DNA of 64,000 nucleotides from NCBI GenBank assembly GCA_035771175.1, contig CM069592.1, positions 42,153,995-42,217,994 of the forward strand, written 5' to 3'. The notes under the pieces are model-generated. The model ran no database searches. It had not been told where the DNA came from and saw only the letters and a program-made list of their open reading frames with translations. Position 1 is the stretch's first letter, and each line of letters opens with the position of its first letter. A program made the translations under genes and the position numbers. Shown one piece after another: positions 36,501 through 48,705 of the stretch. This DNA is from Paratinospora sagittata (taxonomy: Eukaryota; Streptophyta; Magnoliopsida; Ranunculales; Menispermaceae).

Positions 36501-38006
36501 CTCTGCTTTTGTAGGTCTTGCATCCTCAATCAATGAGACCTGCTAGGGAAGGAGATATTCCTGTTAGAGTGAAGAATTCTTACAACCCAAAAGCTCCAGG
36601 TACCTTAATCACTAAATCAAGAGATATGAGTGAGGTATGTATCGGCCACTTGTCTAAATGTTGCACTAACACAAATGAAATAGACAAGATTCAGTTGAAT
36701 TTATCTTATTTCAGGCTGTACTAACAAGCATAGTCTTGAAAAGGAATGTTACCATGTTGGATATAGTAAGCACTAGAATGCTTGGTCAATTTGGTTTCCT
36801 TGCAAAGGTAAGCAGCAACTCCACTTTATGCACCTGATTCTCTTTTCCTCAGTTCTCCGTTGTTTTGGAAATCTAAATGAAAATTTTGTCTGCAGGTGTT
36901 TTCAATCTTCGAAGATTTGGGCATATCTGTTGATGTTGTAGCCACTAGTGAAGTTAGTATCTCTCTGACATTGGATCCCTCAAAACTTTGGAGTAGAGAA
37001 CTGATTCAGCAGGCAAGCATTTTATCTCAAATCTTGAATTGAATGTTATTAGTTTCTAATTTCTAGTACTTTCTACTCCAGTGTTCCATAAATTGTGAGT
37101 TTTGCAAGTACTTAAGCTTATTATGTGTCTGTATGATAGATTTCGCTTTTCTTTTTTTATATTGTGATAGAAAGTCATATTGTAGCATCAAACACCAAAG
37201 AGGTAAATAATGCTTTCATACTGTTGTCTCAAACTTTATCTTCAAATAGGAACTCGATCATGTTGTTGAAGAGCTTGAGAAAATTGCAGTGGTGAATCTC
37301 CTACAGCATAGGTCTATCATTTCCCTTATTGGAAATATTCAACGTTCTTCATTGATTCTAGAAAAGGTTAGTGATGGTGGTTCTATTGTCTGTGCTCTGA
37401 ACTTTGGCGCTTGCATAGAGGTTTTCGTTACTTTTTGTCTAGTGCTGGTTGTGAATCACTGGCATACAACTACCAAAAAGATTCCTTGGTATTTGCAGTA
37501 AGGCAACTTTTCCTCGTGTTCTTAAATGATGTATTTTCCTATTCTTTTTCACGCACTTGGGAGGATTTGTTGGGGGGTGGGGGGGAAGGGTTGTGAGTGG
37601 CTTGAAGCTTCAAAGGTGTAAAAGGGTTTATCTAAAGTATATGGGCTGCTGAATATAGGTTTATTTATTTATGTTCTTGTAGGCTGTTTTAATTTTCTTA
37701 CACGTTATAACAGGTATTTCATGTTCTACGAACAAATGGGGTTAATGTCCAGATGATATCTCAAGGAGCATCCAAGGTCTTTCCCTCTTCTGTATCTCTC
37801 ATGAAATTTAAAAATCTTATCTAGATCTAACAGTTAGCTATTGTTTTCAGGTGAATATCTCATTGATAGTACATGACAATGAAGCAGAACGATGTGTTAG
37901 GGCTCTCCACTCTACCTTCTTTGAGGGCTCGATGCTTTCTGAACTTGATTTGGAAAGTGTTTCTGATAATGGATCTGCTACATCAAGTGCTACTTTCACA
38001 TATTAA
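33554..38006 (+). CDS. AK: Plastid aspartate kinase (lysine-sensitive, monofunctional), 13 exons
   Basis: Catalyses ATP-dependent phosphorylation of aspartate, the first step to lysine, threonine and methionine in plastids. Exons: 33554-33949, 34037-34119, 34207-34247, 34407-34561, 35413-35562, 35735-35830, 36016-36132, 36515-36634, 36715-36807, 36896-37012, 37250-37366, 37714-37776, 37851-38006; product 567 residues, normal for plant AK1-3. Residues 1 to ~80 are transit-peptide-like ([10 protein letters not shown]...). The kinase signature is [12 protein letters not shown] at ~87. Further kinase blocks are [31 protein letters not shown] and [14 protein letters not shown]. Two C-terminal ACT domains ([19 protein letters not shown] and [18 protein letters not shown]) bind lysine for feedback control. 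No homoserine dehydrogenase domain follows, so this is the monofunctional type. Introns 7 and 10 have GC donors. Intron 4 holds a long hairpin. Confidence 0.95.
34877..35005. repeat. Near-perfect hairpin (arms ~53 bp) in aspartate kinase intron 4
   Basis: Arm 34877-34929 (core GTTTGTGGAGATCTCAAATT) pairs with arm 34953-35005 (core AATTTGAGATCTCCACAAAC) around a 23-base AT-rich loop. Only two adjacent mismatches and one single-base gap are visible. Transcribed with the host gene it would fold into a long stem. It could be a very short MITE or a young microRNA-like locus. Confidence 0.85.
36133..36514 (+). other. GC-AG intron 7 of aspartate kinase
   Basis: Exon 7 ends GGTGCTCAG and the intron begins GCATGC; the acceptor is TTTTGTAG before GTCTTGCATCCT. 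Family conservation ([16 protein letters not shown]) fixes the junction and no usable GT donor is close by in the right phase. Confidence 0.85.
37013..37249 (+). other. GC-AG intron 10 of aspartate kinase
   Basis: Exon 10 ends CTGATTCAGCAG, the intron starts GCAAGC and ends TCAAATAG. CAG|GCAAG is the strong-consensus form of GC donors. The protein junction [17 protein letters not shown] is conserved in plant aspartate kinases. Confidence 0.85.
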
Positions 38007-40188
38007 AACTATCGTTTTATTTGAATTCTTCTATCTACACAGGTGAAATCAGCAAACTCGTTAAATTTTTAGGAATTGCAGTAATATTCTCTTGCATTAC
38101 TCTTGCTATAGCTTCTCATAAATAGTGATTTCTAGTTGGCACCAAGCATTTTGAGTGTATTATACATTAGGTTCATCACGGAAACTGTTGTATCATTGTG
38201 TTTTCTTGTGTATATTATTGTGTTACGAAAACCTGTTATATTCTTGTGGCTCGTGCAACTTGGGTTAGTTTTTTTTTTTTTTTTCCTCATTTGTTTTATA
38301 TTGTGTTGTGTGAATCTTTTAAACAGAATTTTGGGTTTGTAGGGCAGGATATCTTTTGATTAAACTTGGTAAGTGGCTTGATTATTGTTGAAGAGTAGGC
38401 AGCCTTAATGCAATGGTTAAGGTTAAAATGTGCCTTTTATCATATCCCCGTTTTGGATGCAGCCAGGTATTCTTCGGGTTGTTTTGACATTAGTTAAATC
38501 ATAAACCAATCACAATCCATGTCTGCATGTGTGGTACTAGCTTTAAATGAACCGTGCAGTTGTTCAAAAACCAATGGGATTGGACTACATACCAGTTAAG
38601 TCATTTATAAAGCTGATATAACTCTAGCCTAGCTTAGTGCCCAATTGGAGCCCATCTGCCACTGAGAATCATGCGTTTACAAGCCAGACTCATAAGTCAT
38701 AACCAATTGAATTTGTTGGGTGTTGGGCACGGAAGAAGTTACCTAGAATCTCATTCGTCGCATGGATGGTCATGCTTCATCCCCTGATGCATTTAAATCA
38801 TTTAACACTAAATAAATGCTATAAAAAAATTACATGTTAATTTGCTACTATGATTTGCAGGTTAATTTATCTCAGGATTTTTAGGGTAATACTCCCAGCA
38901 ACTAACATTGACCACTAACCGCATGCGATGGGTATATTTCTCTTTTGGAGAATTAGTTCACGTTTTCATACGCAATCTATCCAACATAGTTGACTAGTTT
39001 AAATACAATACATTGTAGTGGGCATTATAAGACCGCAAATGTGGATGTTCGCATACGAATGGCACCATCTAGACTTATTTTCGTGTCAGAAAGCTCTGCG
39101 GGCTTCGACTCGGTCAAATAATACAATCTAAATTTCTCTAACAATTCCTTTTCCTCATTTTCCAGTCGCTTTCCATTTTTTCTCATAGTTTCTGACCATA
39201 TTTAAAAGCCCCCTCCCAAACAGTGCACGTCAAAACAAATGACAATCACTGCAATGTGAAATTATTTGTTTATTTCAAACGTTTCGTTTCCCATGTAAGT
39301 ATCATATTACAATATAGCATCCCATTCAACTTTCAAATGTTATTAGAAGCAAAATTTTCTGACATGGCAATACACAATAATATTTACAAATTATGTTCAG
39401 AGGTTGCTCACTAATAATACCAAAACAACTTAACCTAAACTGCTGTAACTAGGCCAAAGGGCTAAACCATCATCATATAATATCATCATTTAATTGTTTT
39501 TGGCCAAGCCCAGGGGAGAACATAAAGATGAGAGAAAGAAGAAGAAAAAGGATGCGAAGCTATGTACATTGACGATTAAGAAAGTGGAAGGTATGATGAG
39601 CAAGGCATCATAAAATCTATTTCTTAAGTATAAAAATCACAATGCGTCCAAAATTGCAAATATTAGACGCTTCATCTATCTCTACTTCTGAGGGCATAGT
39701 TGGTGCCAATAAGAGGATCACTCTCGAACAAATCTTGAAAAAAAGATGCAAAGGTCTGAAACCCAATAGGTTTTTCCGGTTCTTCGTGATCCTTTTAACT
39801 TCTGCTTGCAAAACTCACTCCATGACAAATGCTCTTCCCCTTTGTCATCCTATCTCCTAACAGAAAGACACCTAACAGAAAAAATGCAGGAATATCAGGA
39901 ATATCATTAACTTGAAGTTTCCCAAGAACACAAATGTTACTAATGGTCAAGAGGCGTCATGTAATAGCAAATGCAAGCAAAATTGTCTTAATGAGCGTTG
40001 AATTCTTCAACCAAACGAGACCACCGGAACAAATGGATTGAAATTTGACTACATAGAATTAATGTCTCTCAGTCTTTTAAAAAGATAACCCCCCGCAAGA
40101 AAAATTGGTATGTTGGTTAATTCGGCCATATTGTTAGGGCTACCTGGAAAATAGAAAACTTACCAACACCAGCAACCATTGGTTGAGA
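38007..40188. other. Intergenic DNA between AK and ARF2 (convergent 3' ends)
   Basis: Holds the presumed 3' UTRs of AK (+) and ARF2 (-). AT-rich with a poly-T run at 38268. No supported frame, RNA or element. Confidence 0.55.
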
Positions 40189-43100
40189 CTAGCTGCTGAA
40201 TGATGCAGCAGAGGATCTCTTTTCCTTGGAACGTGCTTGTTCTTCTGCTACGACAGGGACGTCACCATCCTGGTTCAGGTTCAGACTTCCTGGTTTCATC
40301 CTTTGGACCTCCTCTCTGGTGTAGATGAAGATCTTGCGTACTATGCTGCAAAATTCTCTGTTTACAAAAACAAAACAAAAATCATCTAAGTGAACCAGAG
40401 ACCTTATAATCGGAATAATCTTCCACTTTGCAAGTTTTACAAATACAGACATAGCAGAAGGAATAAAATTTCGGTGGTTTGAAGCTTTAATGGAACAATT
40501 GCATAACCACTAAAGAAGGAAATAGATTCCACACACACACATACATATATAATGAAATAACAGAAAAAATTAATACACAATCAATAAGGTAAAGTGAATG
40601 ATAAGGCTTCAGGGTTTGGAAACTCACTGCCAGGGGTCATCTCCAACAAGCATCATATCACCCTCATTATCAGTATATACAATCACCCAGCTCCCCCCAG
40701 GAGCCATTAGTTCACCATTGAATTCAAACATCTGATCCAATTCAGTGATAAGCTCCTCATAAGTGTTAAACTTGGTGAGGTCCACAGATCTCCCAAGAGC
40801 AATTCCTTGCTTGTGAACCTGAAATTAACAAATTAACCCAGTTCATGATATTGGAATTCCCAAAGTACAACCATAAAAACCCACAACATTTCTAAATCAA
40901 TCAGTTGCAGCTAGCATGGACAGAAGAAAACCTTGGTGCAACTCCTGGTTGAACCCCCTTTGCTTTGAACATCTTTAGAATGCTGCTGGCAGCCTTGGAA
41001 AGATTTTTCCTGGTCTGCAACTGCAATGGCTGTCTCTGCCAACTTTGAACCTTTTGACTGTTCCAAATTTTGGTTAGATTCTGAAGCCAGTGGTTGATGG
41101 TGCGTCACAGACTTGATATGAGCCCCTGATTCATAGGCCACATCTGCATTTGACGTAACTGGTTCTGAAGATGCTGGTTTTGTAACAAGTGGAATGCCGA
41201 AGAGCATGCAGTTACCATCACCTTTGGCTTTCACGCTCTCACACTGCTGTGGCAAGGCAGACTGCAGTGTTGTCCCACTCACATAGTGTAGGTTCTCTGA
41301 GTGAGATGGAGGCAACAGAGACATCAAGGATTTTCCTGTATGTCGCTCAACTCTGGCACTCTCTACATCTGGAAACCCACTAAAACCACTATGCCTACCA
41401 GAACCTGGTCTCTGATAAGCTGCTTCTCCAGTCTGTACACACACATTGATGCTAGAGTCCAACATGTTACCGGATGGGCCAGAAGGCATCATGGACCACG
41501 AACCCGCAACCAAGTTAAGTTTACCTTCCTGGTCCTGAAAATGCTTCTTCAATGAACTGGCAGAATTTTGTCTTGAGTCAACTAAAGGAGAAAAAACACC
41601 ACGAGAGGAGCTATTGGTGGATTGAAAACCTGACAGCAGATCTGCATATGTCGGCTCATACTTCACTAGAGGCACCCAGTCCTCTGAACCATATCGCCTC
41701 TGGCCAGACATAGCATCCACTTTCTCATCATCTTGCACAGGAAGCCATATCATAGGCTTTTGCGCTGTATCCAACTCATTATTTACTGCATAATTGCCTC
41801 TGAAGGTCGATGTTTCTTGACCTTGCAAGACCCTTGAAAACCCAATGACTGGTGAAGGGTCTGCAGTGACTTTAGGTGGACCTGTGCATTTGAACAAATT
41901 AAGCTTAAGAGAGTGTGTTTGACAGCAAAGATAACCACTGTATAATGCATGTAAAAGTACTAAGAACTTAAGAGTGCGTTTGGTTTATGATTCAGATACA
42001 GTTTTCTGTATCCAAAAATCTTAAAATACGGAAAATGTATCTGGAAAGTTGAAATCTGATAGCAGTTTCCTAAAATTTACAAAGGAAACATGCTGTTTTC
42101 AGGAAACAACAAAATGTTATTTTCTGAATTTTCACTTTTTGAGTTGTATTCTAGTTTCTGAATCAGGAACCAAACGCAGCCTAAGGCTTTCACTGAAGCA
42201 GTTGCTACCTTCCCGGGTAAGAACAGAAGAATCAGAGGACGAAGGAACCATCGTCACACGGGGCCTTTTTGGCCTAGGAGTCGGAAGGGTATTCAGTACA
42301 GGAGGAGATGAAGCAGGTTCTACTTTCCAAGGAGAAACCTTATCTGGACGAGGAATAGAGGATGTTTCATCCCATCGCACCTAAAACATAAGAGATGTAA
42401 AACAATGTCAAGTTCTATGCATCACGATATAAAATATGGAAAGATGGTGCACAGGTAAAAACATGAAAAAAAAGAGAAAGAAACCACAGCAGTACTTTGA
42501 GGCATCTCCATTTAGACTGAGGCCACCTCTCTGGATCAGCATCTCCAATTCCCACTATGGTCCCTGTAAACCTGCCATGTGGACAACCAAAGTTTCATCA
42601 TTGGATAAGCACTACACAACATGAAAGACAAAGGTATCTTGATGCAGCCCAAAGTGGAAGAATTGTTACTGTTACAAGAAGCATGAGCAGAAGGGTAATA
42701 TACCTTTGCTCGGGAGCTTCTTCACCCTCAAACCTCATTTTGAACCTCATTCCAATAGAATAGTTCTTTTTAATAGATTCCACATATTGATCAAATGGAA
42801 CAATAAACTCAGAAGGGCTGGTCCTGCAGAGTCAGTTAAGAATATGTTGTCAAAGTTACAAAATGCCACCATCCTCTTTTCTTTCCAAGGGATGAACAGA
42901 CACATGGAACTGGTCTATCATTGTTTAAAGATAGATGAAATGATGATATAACAAAACAAGAAAACACTATGGATGCTCCACAAACCTAGGTTTATAATAT
43001 ATTGTAAACGGTGTCCCAGTTTTAACTGCATGCCATGCAGTAGCAAGGACACCAAGGTGCATGCTGTGACTAGAGATAACTGAAGAAGGAACATTGCTTT

Positions 43101-44905
43101 GCTGTCTCATCGCCCGCCTTACCCCAACACGAAGTTCCCCATTATCACCTCTGAAAGCCACAAAATTAGTACCATGAGAACTGGAACAAATAATAGCATT
43201 AACGGGGTGAAAAGTGGGCAATGTAGCAAACCTTAAAAATATAAAAGCATCTCCTGCAACAAGCCTTTTAGAACTGACGAAAACACTCCAACCACTCTGA
43301 AGCAGATGCCTCCTTGGCTGTCCTGGAAAGTTAAGGCACCGCACAAGATTTAATAACAGAAATGAAATGCTGATAGATGCAGAAATGGCTACATATAAAA
43401 AGAAGCAGACATCCGCACAACCACTCATCATAAGCCAAAACTACTTCTGGTCATCTAAATGAAATTATTCACTCTGGAATATTAATTATTAAATTGGTCC
43501 AAGGATTAAACGAAGCTTGCACCGGCAATACTATTGAAACTCCCTGATAAATTCATAACACCGTATAAAATACCTCGAAAGATATGGCGAAACCGCCACT
43601 CAATTCCATGCAAATCCTTTGCAACTAACTCCTGAGTAGGAGGTTGTCTGCACATGTCCTGTTTCAAAAACGAACCAAAATCAGATATCATTCAACATCA
43701 TCATATAAGTAGGCAAAAGGAAAATACGGCACTGCATCTGCAGAGCAAATAGTCCTAACCAGTGGAGGCAGACATTCATCTGCATGCCGTCTCAACACAG
43801 AAAATCCACCATGAGTGCTTGTATCAGATGCGGTCAGTGTCTTACAAAACGAATGTACAACAGGGCGTGCTGGAGAAGGGGGAAGTGGCTCCTTCTCCAC
43901 TGTGCTCTCGTCTTGCTGTTAAAAAAATCACATCAAAATTTAACGATTCAGCTCACACGACATATTTTTTTGAATGATAAAATCCACAAACATTAAGCTA
44001 TCAAGAGACATACATTCTCTTCGGGAATTAAAGTCACTTGTGCAAACACCTCATCGGTATCTGGCTCAGCCTACATGCAGAGAAGAAAAAACAGAGTGTA
44101 AGCAAACACCGATAAATCCCTAAAAACCTAATCATCATAAAGCAGAATCTCCCGTTTGAAGCTCAAAAACCCAAAGGACCCGGGATCTGAAACAGCACCT
44201 TCAAATTGACGTTCATCACACGGCACAGGATCTTCGAAGGAAGAACGTAGACAGGCATCTTCTGATCATCTACCTGATTCGTAGAAGCTTCCACCTAAAT
44301 CAAAGCACAAAAAGTCCCATCAACAACATAACAAAATCAGAATCACAAAATTCAGCCTCGTAAAGGCTGCAAAACTAAGCGAAACCAAAGAAACATCCAT
44401 TCACAGAGTGGAAAGAAGCTAAGAACGCCAAGAAATATTGTTAAATATCTCTCAAACAAAGTACTTCAGAAGTCTAGCAGAGGAAACGAGCCCTAAAATC
44501 GGTGAAACCAACTTACCTGCTCAATATGGCCTTGAGGAAAGTAGAAAACCCGCTCTTCCACGCGAGGAATCGTCACAAGAGGACCAGCACATGCATGCCA
44601 AAGCTCCCTATAAAGAGCTTCTTCCGAATCTAAAAACATCCAGCATATGGAACAACAAAGATCAGCGCCAGATTCCTAGAACTACATCATAATCTCAACT
44701 GACCGTACACAAATCCTAACCAATACTCACCGGATTTACCACTTCCGGCCGTTGGAAAGCTCGAATAACTCCTCGGCGTCTCCGCAGCAGCTGTCCTCGC
44801 ACCTGCTCCTCCATCACTCGCCTCAAAACAACCAGAAGAATAACTCTCTCCAACTCCGTTACAACAATTTCCTTTGATCGAAACCTCCGACGAACTCATT
44901 TCCAC
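40189..44905 (-). CDS. ARF2: Auxin response factor 2 (ARF2), 14 exons
   Basis: A repressor-type ARF that binds TGTC-containing auxin elements in the nucleus. Exons in coding order: 44905-44731, 44629-44517, 44294-44199, 44070-44014, 43915-43760, 43658-43574, 43322-43232, 43150-42986, 42823-42704, 42571-42496, 42380-42209, 41881-40932, 40818-40628, 40357-40189; product 871 residues (AtARF2 859). The start is [12 protein letters not shown]; the second Met at 44899 matches the family start equally well. The B3 domain (~155-265) has [20 protein letters not shown] and [11 protein letters not shown]. The ARF domain (~285-370) has [18 protein letters not shown] and the WPQSKWR block. The middle region is Ser/Pro/Gly-rich, and the C-terminal PB1 domain (~753-845) has both faces: the basic [12 protein letters not shown] and the acidic [16 protein letters not shown]. 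It carries a tasiR-ARF site in exon 12 and a MITE in intron 11. All junctions keep phase. Confidence 0.95.
41814..41834 (-). promoter_or_regulatory. tasiR-ARF (TAS3) target site in ARF2 exon 12
   Basis: The mRNA reads GTCTTGCAAGGTCAAGAA inside the codons for RVLQGQE. This is the conserved site cut by TAS3-derived tasiR-ARF in ARF2, ARF3 and ARF4. By comparison with the known small RNA, pairing is full apart from one G:U and a mismatch at the site's 5' end. Confidence 0.88.
41972..42181. mobile_element. Tourist-like MITE (210 bp) in ARF2 intron 11
   Basis: Inverted ends GAGTGCGTTTGGTTTATGATTC and GGCTGCGTTTGGTTCCTGATTC agree at most positions (first shown cores GTGCGTTTGGTT / CTGCGTTTGGTT) and a TAA duplication flanks it (41969-41971 and 42182-42184). 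It ends only ~28 bases from exon 11's donor side. The internal part is also partly palindromic (CTGTATCC / GGAAAC...GTTTCC-like segments). Confidence 0.75.
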
Positions 44906-45470
44906 CAGATTTCAAAAAAAATCCAAAAAATCTCTCATCCGCTTCACCTCCAATCTTCTCTCGTAATCTAAACCCTAAAAAACCCTCACAACAATCCCGC
45001 GACGGCGGAAAACAACACCACAACAACAACAACTACTACTACAACAACCCTAATATCAACGCGAAATTCTCAACTTCTTCGAAACCCTAGCGTGAAAAAT
45101 CGAACGCTTCTTCTCTGTTCTTCTTCCGCAAACGATCACGTCTCTCGATTTAAGAACTTACTCGATCTCCTTCTCCTCGTCTCCTTCTTCTTCTTCTCCT
45201 CTCTCTTTCTTCTGCAACTCTCAGAAGCACAGAGGCCCCATCCAGCCATAACTCTCATAACCCATCCATACGCACACACAACTGAGAGAAGAGTCGACCT
45301 TAACCGCGGGTCAAAATCAGCGTGCAATCATTTCAACCACGGTCAATTTTTAACCCGAATTGGTAACCGAGAGCATAAGTAACCCGACCGGTCTGACCCG
45401 GTTGTCAACCGGTTAACAGGCACAACAAAGCCGACAATCTCGCGTTAATGAAGGCGGCTATGGCAGAAAC
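44906..45470 (-). promoter_or_regulatory. ARF2 5' leader and proximal promoter
   Basis: CT/GA-rich leader sequence, read on the minus strand as GA-rich, precedes the start codon, with AACCCTAA-like stretches on the plus strand near 45050 and 44970. A 63-codon minus-strand frame at 45136-45327 could be an upstream ORF if transcription starts beyond it, but it has no recognisable product. Leader introns cannot be excluded. Confidence 0.4.
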
Positions 45471-45497
45471 AGATTTATTTTAACGCCGTTATCATCC

Positions 45498-45857
45498 CAC
45501 GTGTCTCATTTCTATTGGCCAACCTCGATTCTCGCCGTTACATAACATAACGGAAGGAACCGGAAAAGTATTCTTGCTTCTGTGGAAGTGGCTTTGTCTC
45601 GCTATTAAGGGGCAGGTTTGTTTAATTAACACTCCCCCCACCCCCTCCCGAGAAGCGCAAGTTAGAGTCGGTTACTTTTCTACCGCGCACGGCGCAAGTT
45701 AGCACGACCTCGCTCACTCCCTCCACTTTCTGGCAGAAGAACACGTGGCGCAGTTCAGTGAGCTGGCAATGTACGGCTTGGCACTAGAAAATGTAAGTTA
45801 CTATCGAGAATATCGCGAGAAATTGTTGTAACTTTTAAGGTAAAGATAAGCCACGTG
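45498..45857 (-). promoter_or_regulatory. Cluster of CACGTG G-boxes and TGTCTC auxin elements upstream of ARF2
   Basis: CACGTG at 45498, 45742 and 45852. The first overlaps a TGTCTC auxin element (45502-45507), and another TGTCTC lies at 45595-45600. All lie 0.6-0.95 kb upstream of the ARF2 start codon. Motifs are seen directly; function is inferred. Confidence 0.5.
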
Positions 45858-47785
45858 TCGGAGCATCGACTACAGTGCGTAATGATCTGGTGGTCAGAGG
45901 TGTATAGGGGATCTAATGATTGAGAGAGGTCACCGCGGTGCGCGTGGCAGTGGTGGAGTAGAAGTTTTGTGCTGCTGGGTGTGAGGGGTATGAGAGGAAA
46001 CGTGTTGCCTTTTAGCAGGTGCGTATCGTCCAAAACGAAAGCGAGAAGAAGAGAGGAATCTTTGTCCCAAAAGCAATTCAAATATTTATCCAATAATATT
46101 TATATATAAATATATAGCTAAGGTATGGCCTGATATGTGGATGGGCAATCGCTCGTACAACAGGTAAAAAGTGTCTTTAACGCATCAGTTCTGTCTAGTC
46201 TCCATTCTTTTTGACCTGCCGTTATTTTTTACCGTGACAGTTACTCCTCTTTATTTTACTGTTCCAAAATAAATAAAAACTTTAATTTTGAGAACTGTAT
46301 ATTATTTTTTTAATAAAAAATATTGAAGAATTATTTTTTTTAATCAAAAAATATATTTAAAACGAATATGATTTTGATTAGAGCATATTCCGCTAAAACG
46401 CTAAGAATCGCTTTCAACTGCCTCAGGTATTAAAATTACAAAGACCTATTTATTTAGAAATAATAGCTCATAAAGCAATAATATCTTAGGGACATTGGCT
46501 TAGCCATTTAACAACTAAGCGACAAATAGGTTAAGAAGCCAATTGCCCACTAATTGGTTCATCTATTGGTCAGCATTAGGTCAAATTAAAGTTTTATCCT
46601 CAAGTTCAAAGACCTCCAACCAAAATCATAATTGGATGGAGACTAAATTTTACTTCCCACTTAATTAAATAAATATCTTTTAAAATCTATAAAATCCTTT
46701 TTTTTATTTTTTATTTTTTCTTTTTTTTTTATTGTGAGAGACCTATTTTGAAACTAAAAAAATTACGATTTCATGACGTGTATAGACGTATTTTTTTTTT
46801 TTAAATGATAAAATATAATGTTTCTATTTAGCTTACGCACATTATAAACTAATTTATTTTCTTGAGTCAGATCAAATATATCCAATTAATGTCAAGCTTT
46901 GTAAATTAACCCTATCGCCTTCCCTCAAAATTTGGATTTTGTTTTAAAGAGTTCACTTATTTACAGATTAAGCAAATCTTGAAAGATTTTTCATGCTTTT
47001 AATTAGGCAATTTCAATAGTTCTACAGTATTATCTTGCATTAAAATTATTTTTGAAAATAGAGATGGAACATTTTGTCTAAATCTAAGGCTCGTCTGGTT
47101 CATGATCTATCCAGATACAATTTTCTATATCCAAAAATCTGAAAACACTCAAAATACGTTTGATTCAAAGATTCTAAAAAAGTTATTTACTTTTTTATTA
47201 AAAAAACAAGTAATTTTTGAAAAATAATAAATAATTTTTTTTTTAATTATATTTTTATTTTTAAATCGTAACTGAACACGGCCCAAATATCTAAAGATAT
47301 ATATTAGACTCATATTTTGGTATTTTTATTTTTATTTTTTATAATTTAATGAGGATTGAGTTTTGACCCATTTTATAAATTATGCACATTAATGTAAAGC
47401 ATGATTACAGGCACTGCTGCATTAAAACGAGCTTTGTTATGGTTGAAAGTTTCTTTGGATTATCAACCATTAATTAAATGGAAAGCATATGTGCTTCACT
47501 TGTTAGAGTTGAACTAACCTAGCTAGCCACTTTTTATATAGTAAATTAATGTAGTTCTTTTATAAACAAATGAACTAGCTAGAGCACTTACATTAGATTA
47601 TAGAATACCACATAATCTTTTTGTACAAGGAGTACTCACTAAGACATGAAAATCTCTTTCCACTCCTTCAATTAATGTGATATTTTTCAAATGTTGGTGC
47701 TATAGATATCATAAAGCTAATAATCTCAAAGGGAAGAGAAGGATAATCGTTTATTAATACACTTAATTAAGAGCTAAAGATATCC
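45858..47785. other. AT-rich intergenic DNA
   Basis: No gene supported. The stretch at about 47087-47286 begins AAGGCTCGTCTGGTTCATG and ends CTGAACACGGCCC, resembling the CGTTTGGTT-type MITE of ARF2 intron 11, including its CCAGATACA...TATCC core, but without a clear target duplication. Confidence 0.45.
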
Positions 47786-47789
47786 ACCA

Positions 47790-48005
47790 ACATATGATAG
47801 CTCAGTTGATTGAGGAATTGAGTATAAGTGAGGTTAACGTTCAGGTTTTGAGTTAAAGTCTAAGTGTACCTTTATTTATCCGCCCATGTTGAAAGGATCA
47901 GTTAAAGTTACGTATTTGTCATACCCGAATTCGCAAAGATTAATCTCGTCCAAAGAAAAGAATGACACATCCCGAATGCTAGAAAACTGGTATAAAAAAA
48001 AAAAA
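47790..48005 (+). mobile_element. SINE-like element (copy 3)
   Basis: Begins with a tRNA-like A box in GATAGCTCAGTTGATTGAGG, then GAGTATAAGTGAGGTTAACG, a B-box-like GGTTTTGAGTTAAAG, and ends ATGACACATCC...ACTGGTAT followed by poly-A. This is the most complete copy and resembles the minus-strand element at 23352-23580 along its length. Confidence 0.65.
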
Positions 48006-48624
48006 GCTAAAGATATCCTTTTGGATATTAATTAACTTTCATTACTACACAGCAAAACAAGTTAATTAGGAGCTGAAAATATTGGTAATAACTGATCAAA
48101 AGTCAAAAAAAAAATCAAATGGCCTCCTGGTTACAATGTAACTTGATTGGGTAATTTGCTCCTTTAGCTTTTTTTTTTTTTTCTACGAAGCATATCTTAT
48201 CAGATCAAATCATCTTTCCTATAAAAAAAATATTTAATAACTATACTGTGTTATTCAATCTCGGAAACCTTTTTAATTAAGCCTCTAAGCCACCCTTTCA
48301 TGATATTATAATTCACCTTTTAATTAAAAGCATATAAAAACTATGTTGCAATACCGGAAGAAGAATTCCTTTATCTGCAAGTTGTAAGACCCGACAACAA
48401 CTTTTCTTGTGCCCTTTTCAAAGATGCGTTCTAGACGAAGAACCATTTGGCCCAAAAAACATAAAGAATACAATACATATATATAAACAAGCTTCCACTA
48501 ATATTACTGTTGAATATGTTTTTTCCTTTTTTTTTTTTTTTTTTTAACTAGAAATAACGTGTCCTTAAATCTCATATTCCTACTCGTGTGAGGTGTCAGG
48601 CTCCTTAAGAAATTCACTACTCCC
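48006..48624. other. AT-rich intergenic DNA
   Basis: Poly-T runs at 48168 and 48527; no gene, RNA or element supported. Confidence 0.5.
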
Positions 48625-48705
48625 TATACTAATAGATTGATAAGAATGGTGCCGCCTAAGGCTCATAGTCAGTTAAATTTGTAAATCTGTCTTGTGGGTT
48701 CGAAT
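48625..48705 (+). mobile_element. tRNA-like head next to the 226-bp tandem duplication
   Basis: GCCTAAGGCTCATAGTCAG and, 40 bases later, GTGGGTTCGAATGCGA give A- and B-box-like motifs at SINE-type spacing. Sequence downstream is the duplicated unit at 48706. Possibly the 5' head of a SINE. Confidence 0.35.

Noticed and set aside
45136..45327. 63-codon frame upstream of ARF2 as a gene
   Set aside because: Ends in Lys/Arg/Glu low complexity from CT-rich leader sequence; at most a uORF.
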